From Paludibacteraceae bacterium (GTDB taxonomy: Bacteria > Bacteroidota > Bacteroidia > Bacteroidales > Paludibacteraceae): 38,917 bases of DNA. Shown here piece after piece: positions 15,130 to 22,786 of the stretch. The notes beneath the pieces are model-generated. The model was not told the DNA's origin, ran no database searches, and saw nothing but the letters and a program-made list of their open reading frames with translations. The position numbers were made by a program, and so were the translations under genes. Location of the stretch: NCBI GenBank assembly GCA_016282955.1, contig JAEELX010000027.1:1-38917 (forward strand). Direction: 5' to 3'. Position 1 is the stretch's first letter. Each line of letters opens with the position of its first letter.

Positions 15130-15888
15130 TTACAACTTCATCACACGCTTCATCTCCAAATTCTCGTAACCTTCGGGGCAGTGTGTAGAGAGGTAAACGG
15201 TCGGATTTTGTTGAATAAACTCACGCACACGGTCAATCGTCTGGCGAGCAGCAGCCAAATCCTCAAACACAATACTCTGTTTGTTCTCTTTGAGAGCCAC
15301 ATCGCAATAGGTTACGTCGCCGTGGAACATATAAAACAGTCCATCGTGTTCCAAAATAACGATACTATTTCCGAGCGTATGACCTTTTGCCTCCACAAAA
15401 TACAATCCTTCGGCAATCTTTTCGGCTTTTGGGAAATTTTTGTACGCACCGTCTTTGTACTCCACCCGAACGATATTTTCGCCTTCCAATTTTAACGCAT
15501 CGGCATCAGCAGTCGCGATATAGACCTTTGCATTCGGAAATTGCGAAATACAATCGCTATGGTCGGGGTGTTTGTGGGTGATAAGGATTTTGGGAACCTG
15601 CTCAGGTTTGTAGCCCAACTGTGCAAAAGCCTCCATATAATCGTGCTTTTTTTCGCCCATATAAAGCGGTGCACCTAACTTCTTTTCAGGCGTTGGAAAA
15701 TCCTTCTTAAAACCTGTATCGATGAGGATTATTCCCTCGTCAGTATCGAGCAAAAAGTTCTGCAAACTACTGCGATAAAGGATTTGTTCATCAAATTTTT
15801 CCTTCCCTTCTTCGCCCCCAAAGGCAAATGGTTGGTTCATAAAACCACCGTCAAACATTTTTACGGCTTTTATTGCATTAATTTTCAT
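15130..15888 (-). CDS. Metallo-beta-lactamase-fold hydrolase
   Basis: About 252 residues from the ATG at 15888 (MKINAIKAVKMFDGG). The fold signature is complete: an IILIDTGF strand, the metal motif THKHPDHSD (H-x-H-x-D-H, with Lys in the variable position), KGHTLGNS (third metal His), FHGDVTYCD (bridging Asp) and a late LSTHCPEG (last His). The mature protein has no signal peptide, so it is cytoplasmic; relatives include lactonases and glyoxalase-II-like thioesterases. The substrate cannot be told from sequence. A longer frame to 16002 would run through the upstream small gene and is rejected. The small winged-helix gene ends 16 bases upstream, so both are probably co-transcribed. Confidence 0.85.
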   Translation of the reverse strand: MKINAIKAVKMFDGGFMNQPFAFGGEEGKEKFDEQILYRSSLQNFLLDTDEGIILIDTGFKKDFPTPEKKLGAPLYMGEKKHDYMEAFAQLGYKPEQVPKILITHKHPDHSDCISQFPNAKVYIATADADALKLEGENIVRVEYKDGAYKNFPKAEKIAEGLYFVEAKGHTLGNSIVILEHDGLFYMFHGDVTYCDVALKENKQSIVFEDLAAARQTIDRVREFIQQNPTVYLSTHCPEGYENLEMKRVMKL

Positions 15889-15904
15889 AACGATAAACTT
15901 TAAA

Positions 15905-16078
15905 TTATTTTGCTGGTTCCCATTTGCAACGCACGGGCGACACGATAGCACCTTCTTTTTTGAGTGCATCAAACGCCTTGTCCACTTCTTTTCTGTCAGC
16001 ACCTAATGCCTTCGTTACGTCTCCTGCTGAGACGGGTTTGCCTGCTTCACGCATGGCTTGTAAAACTTTTTCTTTCAT
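15905..16078 (-). CDS. Small winged-helix DNA-binding protein, 57 residues
   Basis: Read directly from the minus strand: ATG at 16078, TAA at 15905. The protein starts MKEKVLQAMREAGKPVSAGD, continues with a VTKALGADRKEVDKAFDALK recognition-helix region and ends in a short wing (KEGAIVSPVRCKWEPAK). This matches a family of very small stand-alone winged-helix proteins in anaerobic bacteria. The D-V-x-x-x-L-G-x-x-x-x-x-V-x-x-x-x-x-x-L-K pattern is the helix-turn-helix. It likely regulates its own operon, which includes the MBL-fold gene, or a nearby one. Its single Cys could serve redox or metal sensing, but that is speculation. Confidence 0.8.
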   Translation of the reverse strand: MKEKVLQAMREAGKPVSAGDVTKALGADRKEVDKAFDALKKEGAIVSPVRCKWEPAK

Positions 16079-16148
16079 AGTTGTGTTTTTAATTGGTTAG
16101 TAAAATAGACCTATTTTTGTGTTTAATAAGTTGAAATTCTTCGTTTTG

Positions 16149-16156
16149 CGAAAGTA
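16149..16156 (-). promoter_or_regulatory. Possible -7 box (TACTTTCG)
   Basis: A TAnnTTCG variant on the minus strand lies about 70 bases upstream of the small winged-helix gene; the same octamer precedes the DUF2442 gene at 1121-1128. No -33 element was recognised. Confidence 0.35.
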
Positions 16157-16202
16157 TATTTTTTTTCTAAAAATTATGTTTTTTCTTTCATATTCTTTTT
16201 GC

Positions 16203-16210
16203 TAACTTTG
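16203..16210 (+). promoter_or_regulatory. -7 box (TAACTTTG)
   Basis: A perfect TAnnTTTG element lies 26 bases upstream of the thioredoxin gene. The -33 region is T-rich without an exact TTTG. AAAAGGAG at 16222-16229 is a rare, good ribosome binding site for this organism, 7 bases before the ATG at 16237. Confidence 0.6.
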
Positions 16211-16236
16211 CGAGATATAATGAAAAGGAGAAATTT

Positions 16237-16647
16237 ATGAAAAGATTTATCATTGTCGTTTTTTTATGCTCTGTATGTTTGTACGGGCATACCGAAGTTT
16301 CTTACATGACCACATGGGATTTTACGCGTTTGGTGTATGATTTTCACAAAAGTACAGAATGGATTAACAAAAACGATAAACCCGTTGTGATTGATTTTTA
16401 CACCACTTGGTGCGGTCCTTGTAAGCGTCTGGCACCTGTTTTAGAGGAGATGAGCGAAACGTACAAAGGGAAAGTGAATTTTTATAAAGTGGACATTGAG
16501 CAAGAATACGAATTGGCAAAATACTTCAATATCCGCAGTATTCCGACCCTGTTCTTCGTGCCAACACAAGGCGATCGTAAGGTTTTTGTTGGAGCACCAT
16601 CGCGTGATGTAATGGTTGCAACGTTAGAACAAATTCTGAAGAAATAG
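16237..16647 (+). CDS. Exported thioredoxin-fold protein
   Basis: This 136-residue protein has an N-terminal signal peptide (MKRFIIVVFLCSVCLYGHTE). The thioredoxin domain follows: VVIDFYTTWCGPCKRLAPVL with the redox CGPC (Cys59, Cys62), VDIEQEYELAKYFNIRSIPTLFF with the cis-Pro loop, and a C-terminal helix. It is expected to act in the periplasm as a disulfide reductase or oxidoreductase. It is the first gene of a run with the antiporter (ATG 3 bases after its stop) and the epimerase, although no functional link with either is obvious. Confidence 0.9.
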   Translation: MKRFIIVVFLCSVCLYGHTEVSYMTTWDFTRLVYDFHKSTEWINKNDKPVVIDFYTTWCGPCKRLAPVLEEMSETYKGKVNFYKVDIEQEYELAKYFNIRSIPTLFFVPTQGDRKVFVGAPSRDVMVATLEQILKK

Positions 16648-16650
16648 TTG

Positions 16651-18240
16651 ATGCAAGTCGAGTTCCTTCTTTTAACACTAAGCCTGCTTTTTTTCATCAG
16701 TATTCTGACCGATAAAATCGGTTATCGTTTTGGTGTGCCTGCTTTATTGCTGTTTTTGGCAGTGGGTATGCTTTTTGGACCCGATGGCTTCGGCATTACT
16801 TTTGACAATATTAAGGCAGCACAAGGTTTAGGAACGATTGCATTGTGTATTATCCTGTTTTCGGGTGGAATGGATACCAAAATATCCAGTATTTTCCCCG
16901 TTCTTGTGCCCGGTGGAACGCTTGCCACAGTGGGTGTTTTACTTACGGCAACCATCACGGGTGTGATTATTTACTATCTGTTTAGTTGGATTCACGCTGT
17001 AACGACTGTCAGTTGGCTTTTGGCGTTTTTGATGGCTTCCACGATGGCTTCAACCGACTCTGCAACGGTTTTTTCGCTCCTGCGTAACCATGGTGTGCGG
17101 TTGAAACACAATTTGCGTCCCGTTTTGGAGTTGGAATCGGGCTCTAATGACCCGATGGCGTACATTTTGACCATCACGCTCATCAGCATCATCAATCATT
17201 CGTCAAACAATATCACGGCTTTGAGCATCGTGCAAGACGTGGTGGTGCAGTTGATTGTCGGGGCGACATTGGGCTTTTTGTTTGGACAATTTATCACGTG
17301 GCTGTTGCGAAAAATCCAACTCAGCACGGATTCTTTGTACCCGATTATGGTTTTGACGGCGTGTATTTTTATTTTTTCGATGACCTATTACCTTAAAGGC
17401 AACCCCTATTTAGCGGTGTATATCGGCGGAATCATCATTGGGAATAGTAAATTTACGAAAAAACGCCAGACGGTTTCGTTTTTTGATGGCTTGACGTGGC
17501 TCAGTCAGTTGGTTATGTTCTTGATGTTGGGTTTGATGGTGCGTCCGAGCGATTTTTTGGACATCAAAGTGTGGTTGCCGTGCTTGCTGATTAGTTTTGT
17601 GATGATTTTTATTTCACGGCCGTTGAGTGTCTTTATTTCATTTATTCCGTTCAAAAAATATACCGTAAAGGACAAATTATTCATCAGTTGGGTGGGTTTG
17701 AAAGGTGCCGTACCCATCTTTTTTGCCATCACTTGTAAGGCAGCAGGCGTTCCGAATGCCGATTTGCTCTTCAATGTGGTGTTTCTTTGCACGATTGTGT
17801 CGTTGATTATACAAGGCTCGTCGCTCTCTCGCATGGCAAAAGCGTTGGATTTGGCATTGCCACCGATTGACCTGAAAGGACCTTCGCATTTTGACATCGA
17901 TTTGCCCGAAGAAATCACTTCTGTAGCGACCGAATTACAAGTTACGGAAAACATGTTGGCGAACGGCAATATGCTCAAAAATGTATCCTTGCCCAAAAAT
18001 ACGCTCGTTATCTTGGTTCGCCGAGGGCAATCGTTTTTCGTTCCAACAGGCACTTCGGAGTTGAATATAGGCGATTTGTTGCTGCTTATCACGGACGATG
18101 CTGCCGAACTCTCCCAACGCTATATGGAACACGACACGCAAGATATTTTTGGTTTAGTGGCAGAAAAGACAAAAAAAGGCATTGATATGCTGAAAAATAG
18201 GGCGAAAAATCAAACGCCAACCGATATTCCACAAGAGTAA
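16651..18240 (+). CDS. Potassium/proton antiporter (NhaP2/CvrA-like, CPA1)
   Basis: About 529 residues. Some twelve hydrophobic helices cover residues ~1-390, with the CPA1 ion-binding motifs STMASTDSATVFSLL and LELESGSNDPMAY and a later VGLKGAVPI. A cytoplasmic tail (~400-500) contains a TrkA-C/RCK-C-like module (LPKNTLVILVRRGQSFFVPT, then LNIGDLLLLIT), as in NhaP2-type K+/H+ antiporters. Its role is K+ or Na+ export coupled to proton entry, for pH and turgor control. The ATG at 16651 follows the thioredoxin stop by 3 bases; a TTG at 16648 is less likely. The cation preference is not determinable here. Confidence 0.9.
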   Translation: MQVEFLLLTLSLLFFISILTDKIGYRFGVPALLLFLAVGMLFGPDGFGITFDNIKAAQGLGTIALCIILFSGGMDTKISSIFPVLVPGGTLATVGVLLTATITGVIIYYLFSWIHAVTTVSWLLAFLMASTMASTDSATVFSLLRNHGVRLKHNLRPVLELESGSNDPMAYILTITLISIINHSSNNITALSIVQDVVVQLIVGATLGFLFGQFITWLLRKIQLSTDSLYPIMVLTACIFIFSMTYYLKGNPYLAVYIGGIIIGNSKFTKKRQTVSFFDGLTWLSQLVMFLMLGLMVRPSDFLDIKVWLPCLLISFVMIFISRPLSVFISFIPFKKYTVKDKLFISWVGLKGAVPIFFAITCKAAGVPNADLLFNVVFLCTIVSLIIQGSSLSRMAKALDLALPPIDLKGPSHFDIDLPEEITSVATELQVTENMLANGNMLKNVSLPKNTLVILVRRGQSFFVPTGTSELNIGDLLLLITDDAAELSQRYMEHDTQDIFGLVAEKTKKGIDMLKNRAKNQTPTDIPQE

Positions 18241-18258
18241 TTTTCAAACAATAAAGAT

Positions 18259-19809
18259 ATGACACGCATTCTTCTCACTGGTGCTACGGGCAATATGGGT
18301 TGGGCTGGCATGCAGGAAATTTTACGCTACCCCGACAAATACCAACTGCGTATTTTGGCACGTCCCAGCCAAGTAAATAAGACCAAATTAGCTCCTTTGA
18401 GCGACAAAATAGAGATTATTTGGGGTGACTTGACTTCCTACGACGATGTCCTCAAAGCCGTTACGGGCGTGGATATTGTGCTACACGTGGGTGGAATGGT
18501 CTCTCCACAAGCCGATTATCGCCCTACGCAAACCCGCAAAGTGAACCTGTTAGCCGCAACCTATATCCGCGATGCCGTGTTGGCACAGCCCGAAAAACAG
18601 CAACCGAAGGTCGTTTATGTCGGGTCGGTGGCACAGATGGGCGACAGACGCGAGCCGTTGCATTGGGGACGGACGGGCGACCCGCTGTGTGCGAGTGCGT
18701 ATGACCACTATGGCTTGACCAAGATACGTGCCGAGTGGATTATCACCAATTCGCCCATCAAAAAATGGGTTAGTTTGCGTCAATCGGGCATCTTGTACCC
18801 CGCTATCATCAAGAACTTTGACCCCATTATGTTCCACGTTCCGATTCGGGGTGTTTTGGAATGGGCAACGGTGGAGGATAGCGGACGGCTATTGGAGCGG
18901 GTTTGTCGGGAAGAAGTGCCTGACGAGTTTTGGAATCATTACTACAACATCGGCTCGGGCGAGTTGTATCGGTTGTCGAATTACGAATTTGAACAGTTGT
19001 TGCTCAAAGCGGTAGGTTGTCCAAGTCCAACGCAAATCTTTGATTCTCAATGGTTTGTAACGCGAAACTTTCACGGCATGTGGTACTTAGACGGCGACAA
19101 ATTGGAGAATTTCTTACATTTCCGTGCCAACATACCCGTTGAACAATACTTTGAGCAGATGGCACAGTCGGCTTTGGTGCCGTTGGGTATTCGGTTTGCG
19201 GGGAAAACGAAGGTTGCCAAACTCTTTCCGCATATCATCAAAATCGTGATGGGCAGGCTCGCCAACAGCACGGAACACGGCACGCAATGGTGGATAAAAA
19301 ACAACATTGAACAACGCATCCACGCCTACTATGGCTCGTTGGAAGCGTATAAAAACATACCTACGTGGGATAAGATGGATTTGAGCCACAACAGCAACGA
19401 AGCCGTCCTTTTGGAGCATGGCTACGATGAAAAGAAGCCCAAAGAACAACTATGTTTGCAGGATATGCAGCAAGCAGCGATTTTTCGGGGTGGAAAATGC
19501 CTGTCGGAGACGATGCAGACGGGCGATTGGGATACGCCGTTGCGTTTTGAGTGTGCGGAGGGGCATACGTTTGAGGCTTCGCCACGCGTGATTTTATTGG
19601 GTGGACACTGGTGCATACATTGTTTGCCGAATCCGTATCCGAATAGTTCGAATGCCATTCTCAACGAGACGGGAGCCGTAGAGCGTCCGTGGCAGTGGGA
19701 TAAAGAGGCACGCCAAAACCCGTTTTTTGCACAACTATGGCAACCCTTGCACGACAAAAACGAAGACAACACCTACGGAAGAGAGATTTTTGAGGGCTGG
19801 GAGAAGTAA
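18259..19809 (+). CDS. NAD-dependent epimerase/dehydratase with C-terminal zinc ribbon
   Basis: This 516-residue protein has a Rossmann start, LLTGATGNMGWAG (residues 5-17), and the extended-SDR catalytic set VGSVAQ (Ser123) and YGLTK (Tyr151, Lys155), so residues 1-~330 are an extended SDR acting on a nucleotide sugar or similar. The C-terminal ~150 residues are unusual. C414, C432, H436, C452 and C455 fall in a pattern like treble-clef/zinc-ribbon modules (C-...-F-x-C-x-x-GH-x-F-...-G-G-x-W-C-x-x-C). Typical SDR epimerases are 300-350 residues, so this is a fusion. It is third in the thioredoxin-antiporter run, 18 bases after the antiporter. Substrate and the zinc module's role are unknown. 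Confidence 0.85.
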   Translation: MTRILLTGATGNMGWAGMQEILRYPDKYQLRILARPSQVNKTKLAPLSDKIEIIWGDLTSYDDVLKAVTGVDIVLHVGGMVSPQADYRPTQTRKVNLLAATYIRDAVLAQPEKQQPKVVYVGSVAQMGDRREPLHWGRTGDPLCASAYDHYGLTKIRAEWIITNSPIKKWVSLRQSGILYPAIIKNFDPIMFHVPIRGVLEWATVEDSGRLLERVCREEVPDEFWNHYYNIGSGELYRLSNYEFEQLLLKAVGCPSPTQIFDSQWFVTRNFHGMWYLDGDKLENFLHFRANIPVEQYFEQMAQSALVPLGIRFAGKTKVAKLFPHIIKIVMGRLANSTEHGTQWWIKNNIEQRIHAYYGSLEAYKNIPTWDKMDLSHNSNEAVLLEHGYDEKKPKEQLCLQDMQQAAIFRGGKCLSETMQTGDWDTPLRFECAEGHTFEASPRVILLGGHWCIHCLPNPYPNSSNAILNETGAVERPWQWDKEARQNPFFAQLWQPLHDKNEDNTYGREIFEGWEK

Positions 19810-19840
19810 CCTAAAATACGTTTTCGCCTTTGGAGTAAGT

Positions 19841-19875
19841 AAAAAAAATAACCTATTCCTTTGAATAGATTATTT
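19841..19875. terminator. Bidirectional hairpin terminator
   Basis: AATAA-C-CTATTC and GAATAG-A-TTATT form a stem with one mismatch and a CTTT loop. On the minus strand it is followed by T8; on the plus strand by only TTT. It lies 31 bases past the epimerase stop and backs up the rpsT terminator. Confidence 0.7.
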
Positions 19876-19912
19876 CGCCTATAACCGTGTTGGTCAAACT
19901 ACCCTCTTATTT

Positions 19913-19934
19913 CAAAAAGCCTGTGTTTTAGGCT
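19913..19934 (-). terminator. rpsT terminator
   Basis: On the minus strand AGCCT, a 7-base loop and AGGCT are followed by TTTTTG. The hairpin includes the rpsT stop codon (19928-19930). Confidence 0.75.
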
Positions 19935-20182
19935 AATTTATTCACAAAAATCGTCAATTTGGATTTCAGATTAGCGGCTTTGTTGTCGTGAATGATATTC
20001 TTTTTTGCTAATTTATCGAGCATTGAACTGATTTTTGGAAGCAGTGCTTCTGCTTGTGCTTTGTCGGTCATCGCCCTTAAATCACGAATAGCATTACGTG
20101 TTGTTTTCGCATAATAACGATTATGCAAGCGTCTTGTCTGTGTTTGACGAATCCTTTTTAATGCAGATTTATGATTTGCCAT
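19928..20182 (-). CDS. rpsT: 30S ribosomal protein S20
   Basis: This 84-residue, very basic protein starts [20 protein letters not shown], which is the diagnostic S20 N-terminus, and its helices ([43 protein letters not shown]) match the family through to the normal length. S20 binds 16S rRNA early in 30S assembly. The gene follows tRNA-Glu by 30 bases on the same strand, with no promoter between, so the two are probably one transcript from the box at 20298-20305. Confidence 0.97.
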   Translation of the reverse strand: MANHKSALKRIRQTQTRRLHNRYYAKTTRNAIRDLRAMTDKAQAEALLPKISSMLDKLAKKNIIHDNKAANLKSKLTIFVNKLA

Positions 20183-20212
20183 CTAAAAAAACTTAATTTT
20201 AATTAAACTATG

Positions 20213-20284
20213 TAGTCCATAGCAGAGTCGAACTGCTCTTTACAGAATGAAAATCTGTCGTCCTAGCCGATAGACGAATGGACC
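20213..20284 (-). tRNA. tRNA-Glu (TTC)
   Basis: The minus strand folds as a full cloverleaf: acceptor GGTCCAT / ATGGACT (first pair G-U) with discriminator A, D stem GTCT / GGAC with loop ATCGGCTA, anticodon stem ACAGA / TCTGT around loop TTTTCAT (anticodon TTC), and T stem AGCAG / CTGCT with loop TTCGACT. It is 72 nt, with no encoded CCA. It reads GAA/GAG codons and is upstream of rpsT. Confidence 0.95.
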
Positions 20285-20297
20285 CCAAAAACCGTTG

Positions 20298-20305
20298 CGA
20301 AGATA
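20298..20305 (-). promoter_or_regulatory. -7 box (TATCTTCG) of the tRNA-Glu/rpsT transcript
   Basis: A TAnnTTCG element on the minus strand lies 13 bases upstream of the tRNA 5' end, the right distance for a transcript starting just before the tRNA. There is no exact -33 TTTG. Confidence 0.5.
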
Positions 20306-20383
20306 TAACAATTATTTTTTATAAAAAAACTTTTTTGTGTTCATTGATAAAACTTCGCATTTTTTTAGTCAATCTACAAAACC

Positions 20384-22381
20384 TTATAAGTTCCGCACAA
20401 GACGTACTGCATATCCCATTCTACGGTCAGACGTTTGCGTAAAATTAAGCGTCTTGCTTTTAACATTGCCATCCAGACGATATGCTTTGTTGTTATTGCC
20501 ATTCACTGGAGTCGAAGTCCAATAGTTTATGTAGATACCATAGTTTTTCTCATTTATTCCAGTCGCACCACCGCTTTCTCCACGGTTCGCACAGCCAGGC
20601 AAGAAAGCACAACCCACTTTTTCCAAAGCATCCCAAGTGGTTTTAGAAACCCAATCAACACCATTCGCACCCACAGCAATGGCTTTAACACCTGCTTTTT
20701 CCCACGTGAAATCATCGGGATAAAAGATTATACCCGTAACCGTATCCGTAGGATTACTACTGTATTGTAAGTGAACGAACGAATAGCCAGCCTCTCCATT
20801 GACTTTCCGCGTGTTAACCAGATAATCCCAATCATCCTTCGAAAGCGTACGCCACGTATTCATAGGGTAGCGACCAATCTGATTTCCACCCCATTCGCTC
20901 CACGAATAGTTCGAATTGGTGGTGTTGGTGTAATATGGTTGTCTTGCTCCCGTTAGACCACTCGTTCCCCAGCCAAAGAGGTCTATCCAACCCGCGAAGG
21001 AAGAGGATACTTTACTATTGTCAGCCATACAGCGATGAAACTGTTGAGGTGCAAAACGCCACGTGGCAGGATTTGCCCTATATTGTAAGTTACCTGGCGA
21101 GAATTGCACCTTCTGTGTAGCACTAATTGAGAAGGCAGCAGGCGAAGGATCACGTAAGGTATAATCTTGCACGAGACGCACATTGATAAAATCCATTCGG
21201 TTGGTAGCCTCAACCAATACTGCTTTATTGCGTACATCAAAACGGACATATTCTGCTTTGGCTCCATCCGATGCTGTAGAAGACCAATAGAAGCCCATCT
21301 GACCCAAACCACCGTCGTTGTAATTCAATTGATTTTGTTCATTGGGATAGGATTGATAGGCATTAGGCAAGAACACACAGCCAGCTTCTTCCAAAGCATC
21401 CCATGTGGCACGGTCAATCTCCGAAACAGGATAATTGGCACCAAAAGGCATGGTAGCCACCCCCACCTCCGCAAAACTAAAGTCATCGGGATAAATCAAC
21501 ACACCCGACACCGTATCCGTTGTATTCTTACCATACTTCAACCGCACATACGTAAAAGCACTATCCTTGCCATCAATCACACGTTTGATCAAGATATACT
21601 CCCATTCTTCTATCGTCAATGTACGCCAAATACCTGGCCGATACATCGTAGCATCCTTATCAAAAAGGCTCACCACCTTATTATTTTCATCATACACACA
21701 ATCGTAATACTCGCGAATAGGGTTGCGATAGCCCCAATCAAAATAACGGTTGGTGCCCGAATTGGTATCTATGTCGTTGCTCGTTGCACCCGCACCGCGA
21801 CCTACAACAAACGAAGGACCGTAACCGTAGGCGTTAAATTCACTACCTAAATTCTCACCGCTTAACTCATAAGGATAAAAGAAGAGTGTATTTGCATCGC
21901 CTACTGCTCTACCGTTTCCACTCGTTCCCCACGCAAACATATCAATCCAACCTTTATACGTTTTAGAAATCAATGTGTTATTACAAGGCACGCCTTTAAT
22001 CTCCTTGAAACCCGAGGGCGTGTTATCCTTCGTAGAATAGTCAATACTGTCGTAAAAGACGGTTGTTCCATTGTCATTGACATCGTTACCACTTGTCTGC
22101 AAGCCTTCGGGAGCATACACGCTCTTACCTTTCCCTACACGGTCAAACTGCCGCAAGGCAAAACGCCACTCGTTACGTGCCGGACAGTACTGCAAGTTAC
22201 CCGAAGAGAAAATAACGCTTGCACCACGGTTGTTGATACTGAAAGGATGCACCACAGGCGTATCCACAACGAACTTCACAGCCGACTGATAATGGCGATT
22301 GCAACCATCGGTTTGTGCAGCGTGAACAGCCGTTAAAAATACGCTTAGTCCCAATAATACTAAAAATAAACCTTTTTTCAT
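20384..22381 (-). CDS. Secreted two-domain CLec/FISUMP-like protein, paralogue 1
   Basis: This 665-residue protein has a signal peptide (MKKGLFLVLLGLSVFLTAVHA). Domain 1 (~45-420) and domain 2 (~420-665) repeat one pattern: a VIFSSGNLQY / VQFSPGNLQY start, WRFALRQFDR / WRFAPQQFHR, a GWIDMFAWGTSG / GWIDLFGWGTSG core, WRTL-x-x-x-E/D-W, TVSGVLIYPDDF / TVTGIIFYPDDF, ATWDALEEAGCVFLPNA / TTWDALEKVGCAFLPGC, YWSSTAS / YWTSTPV and a final VRLV. This is the FISUMP/DUF1566-like, C-type-lectin-type pattern. There is no lipobox or T9SS tail, so it is secreted to the periplasm or beyond by an unclear route. It has its own promoter. A 151-bp block (21166-21316) is about 95% identical to paralogue 3. Confidence 0.8.
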   Translation of the reverse strand: MKKGLFLVLLGLSVFLTAVHAAQTDGCNRHYQSAVKFVVDTPVVHPFSINNRGASVIFSSGNLQYCPARNEWRFALRQFDRVGKGKSVYAPEGLQTSGNDVNDNGTTVFYDSIDYSTKDNTPSGFKEIKGVPCNNTLISKTYKGWIDMFAWGTSGNGRAVGDANTLFFYPYELSGENLGSEFNAYGYGPSFVVGRGAGATSNDIDTNSGTNRYFDWGYRNPIREYYDCVYDENNKVVSLFDKDATMYRPGIWRTLTIEEWEYILIKRVIDGKDSAFTYVRLKYGKNTTDTVSGVLIYPDDFSFAEVGVATMPFGANYPVSEIDRATWDALEEAGCVFLPNAYQSYPNEQNQLNYNDGGLGQMGFYWSSTASDGAKAEYVRFDVRNKAVLVEATNRMDFINVRLVQDYTLRDPSPAAFSISATQKVQFSPGNLQYRANPATWRFAPQQFHRCMADNSKVSSSFAGWIDLFGWGTSGLTGARQPYYTNTTNSNYSWSEWGGNQIGRYPMNTWRTLSKDDWDYLVNTRKVNGEAGYSFVHLQYSSNPTDTVTGIIFYPDDFTWEKAGVKAIAVGANGVDWVSKTTWDALEKVGCAFLPGCANRGESGGATGINEKNYGIYINYWTSTPVNGNNNKAYRLDGNVKSKTLNFTQTSDRRMGYAVRLVRNL

Positions 22382-22444
22382 ATACTTTACGATGTTAAAA
22401 ATTCAAAAACACGTTTCTCACTCCTTCAATCACCCCATACCTTG

Positions 22445-22475
22445 CAAAGATACAATAAAAATATGTTTTTACAAA
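22445..22475 (-). promoter_or_regulatory. Promoter TTTG-N19-TATCTTTG, paralogue 1
   Basis: On the minus strand TTTG (22472-22475) and TATCTTTG (22445-22452) are 19 bases apart, about 65 bases upstream of the ATG. The same arrangement, with a TGTAAAAA run before it, precedes the two other paralogues. Confidence 0.85.
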
Positions 22476-22483
22476 AAAAAATA

Positions 22484-22630
22484 GAAGGAGGAAAGTGGGA
22501 AGATGAAAGGTGAAAGGTGAAAGGTGAAAGGTGGAAGATGGAAGATGGAAGATGGAAGGTGAAAGATGAAAAGTGAAAAATGAAATGTAAAAATGAAAGG
22601 TGAAAGATGAAAGATGAAAGATGAAAAGGG
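22484..22630. repeat. Degenerate heptamer repeat (GATGAAA/GGTGAAA)
   Basis: About twenty copies of a 7-base unit RGRTGRA, mostly GGTGAAA or GATGAAA with some GATGGAA, run through this stretch. It occupies most of the 405-base gap between paralogues 1 and 2 together with short AATT-type repeats at 22630-22710. Translated on the minus strand it gives a meaningless FHLSSFTFHL-type peptide, so open frames here are not genes. A short relative (TTTCACCTTTCACTTT) occurs at 1321-1336. Confidence 0.85.
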
Positions 22631-22709
22631 GAATTGGTGAATTGTACATTGTTAATTGTACATTGTTGTTCCTTTCCCTTTTCAATTCTCAATTTTCAAT
22701 TTTCAATTT

Positions 22710-22743
22710 AAAAAGACAGCCCCTCACCGAGATGAGAAGGCTG
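22710..22743 (-). terminator. Terminator of paralogue 2
   Basis: On the minus strand CAGCC-TT-CTCA and TGAG-G-GGCTG pair around a TCTCGG loop and are followed by TCTTTTT. It lies 44 bases past the stop at 22787. Confidence 0.85.
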
Positions 22744-22786
22744 ACATATTCCCTAAAACGTACCTGTCAAGCAGGCAAGAACTGAA

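Noticed and set aside
15889-16002. Longer N-terminus for the MBL-fold protein
   Set aside because: The extra 38 residues lie over the small winged-helix gene in another frame, and homology-like sequence starts only at the ATG at 15888.
22484-22630. Possible CRISPR array
   Set aside because: The repeat unit is 7 bases without unique spacers; no cas gene is present.
22395-22692. Minus-strand frames of 88-96 residues between paralogues
   Set aside because: They are translations of the heptamer repeat (FHLSSFTFHL-type) and have no gene features.
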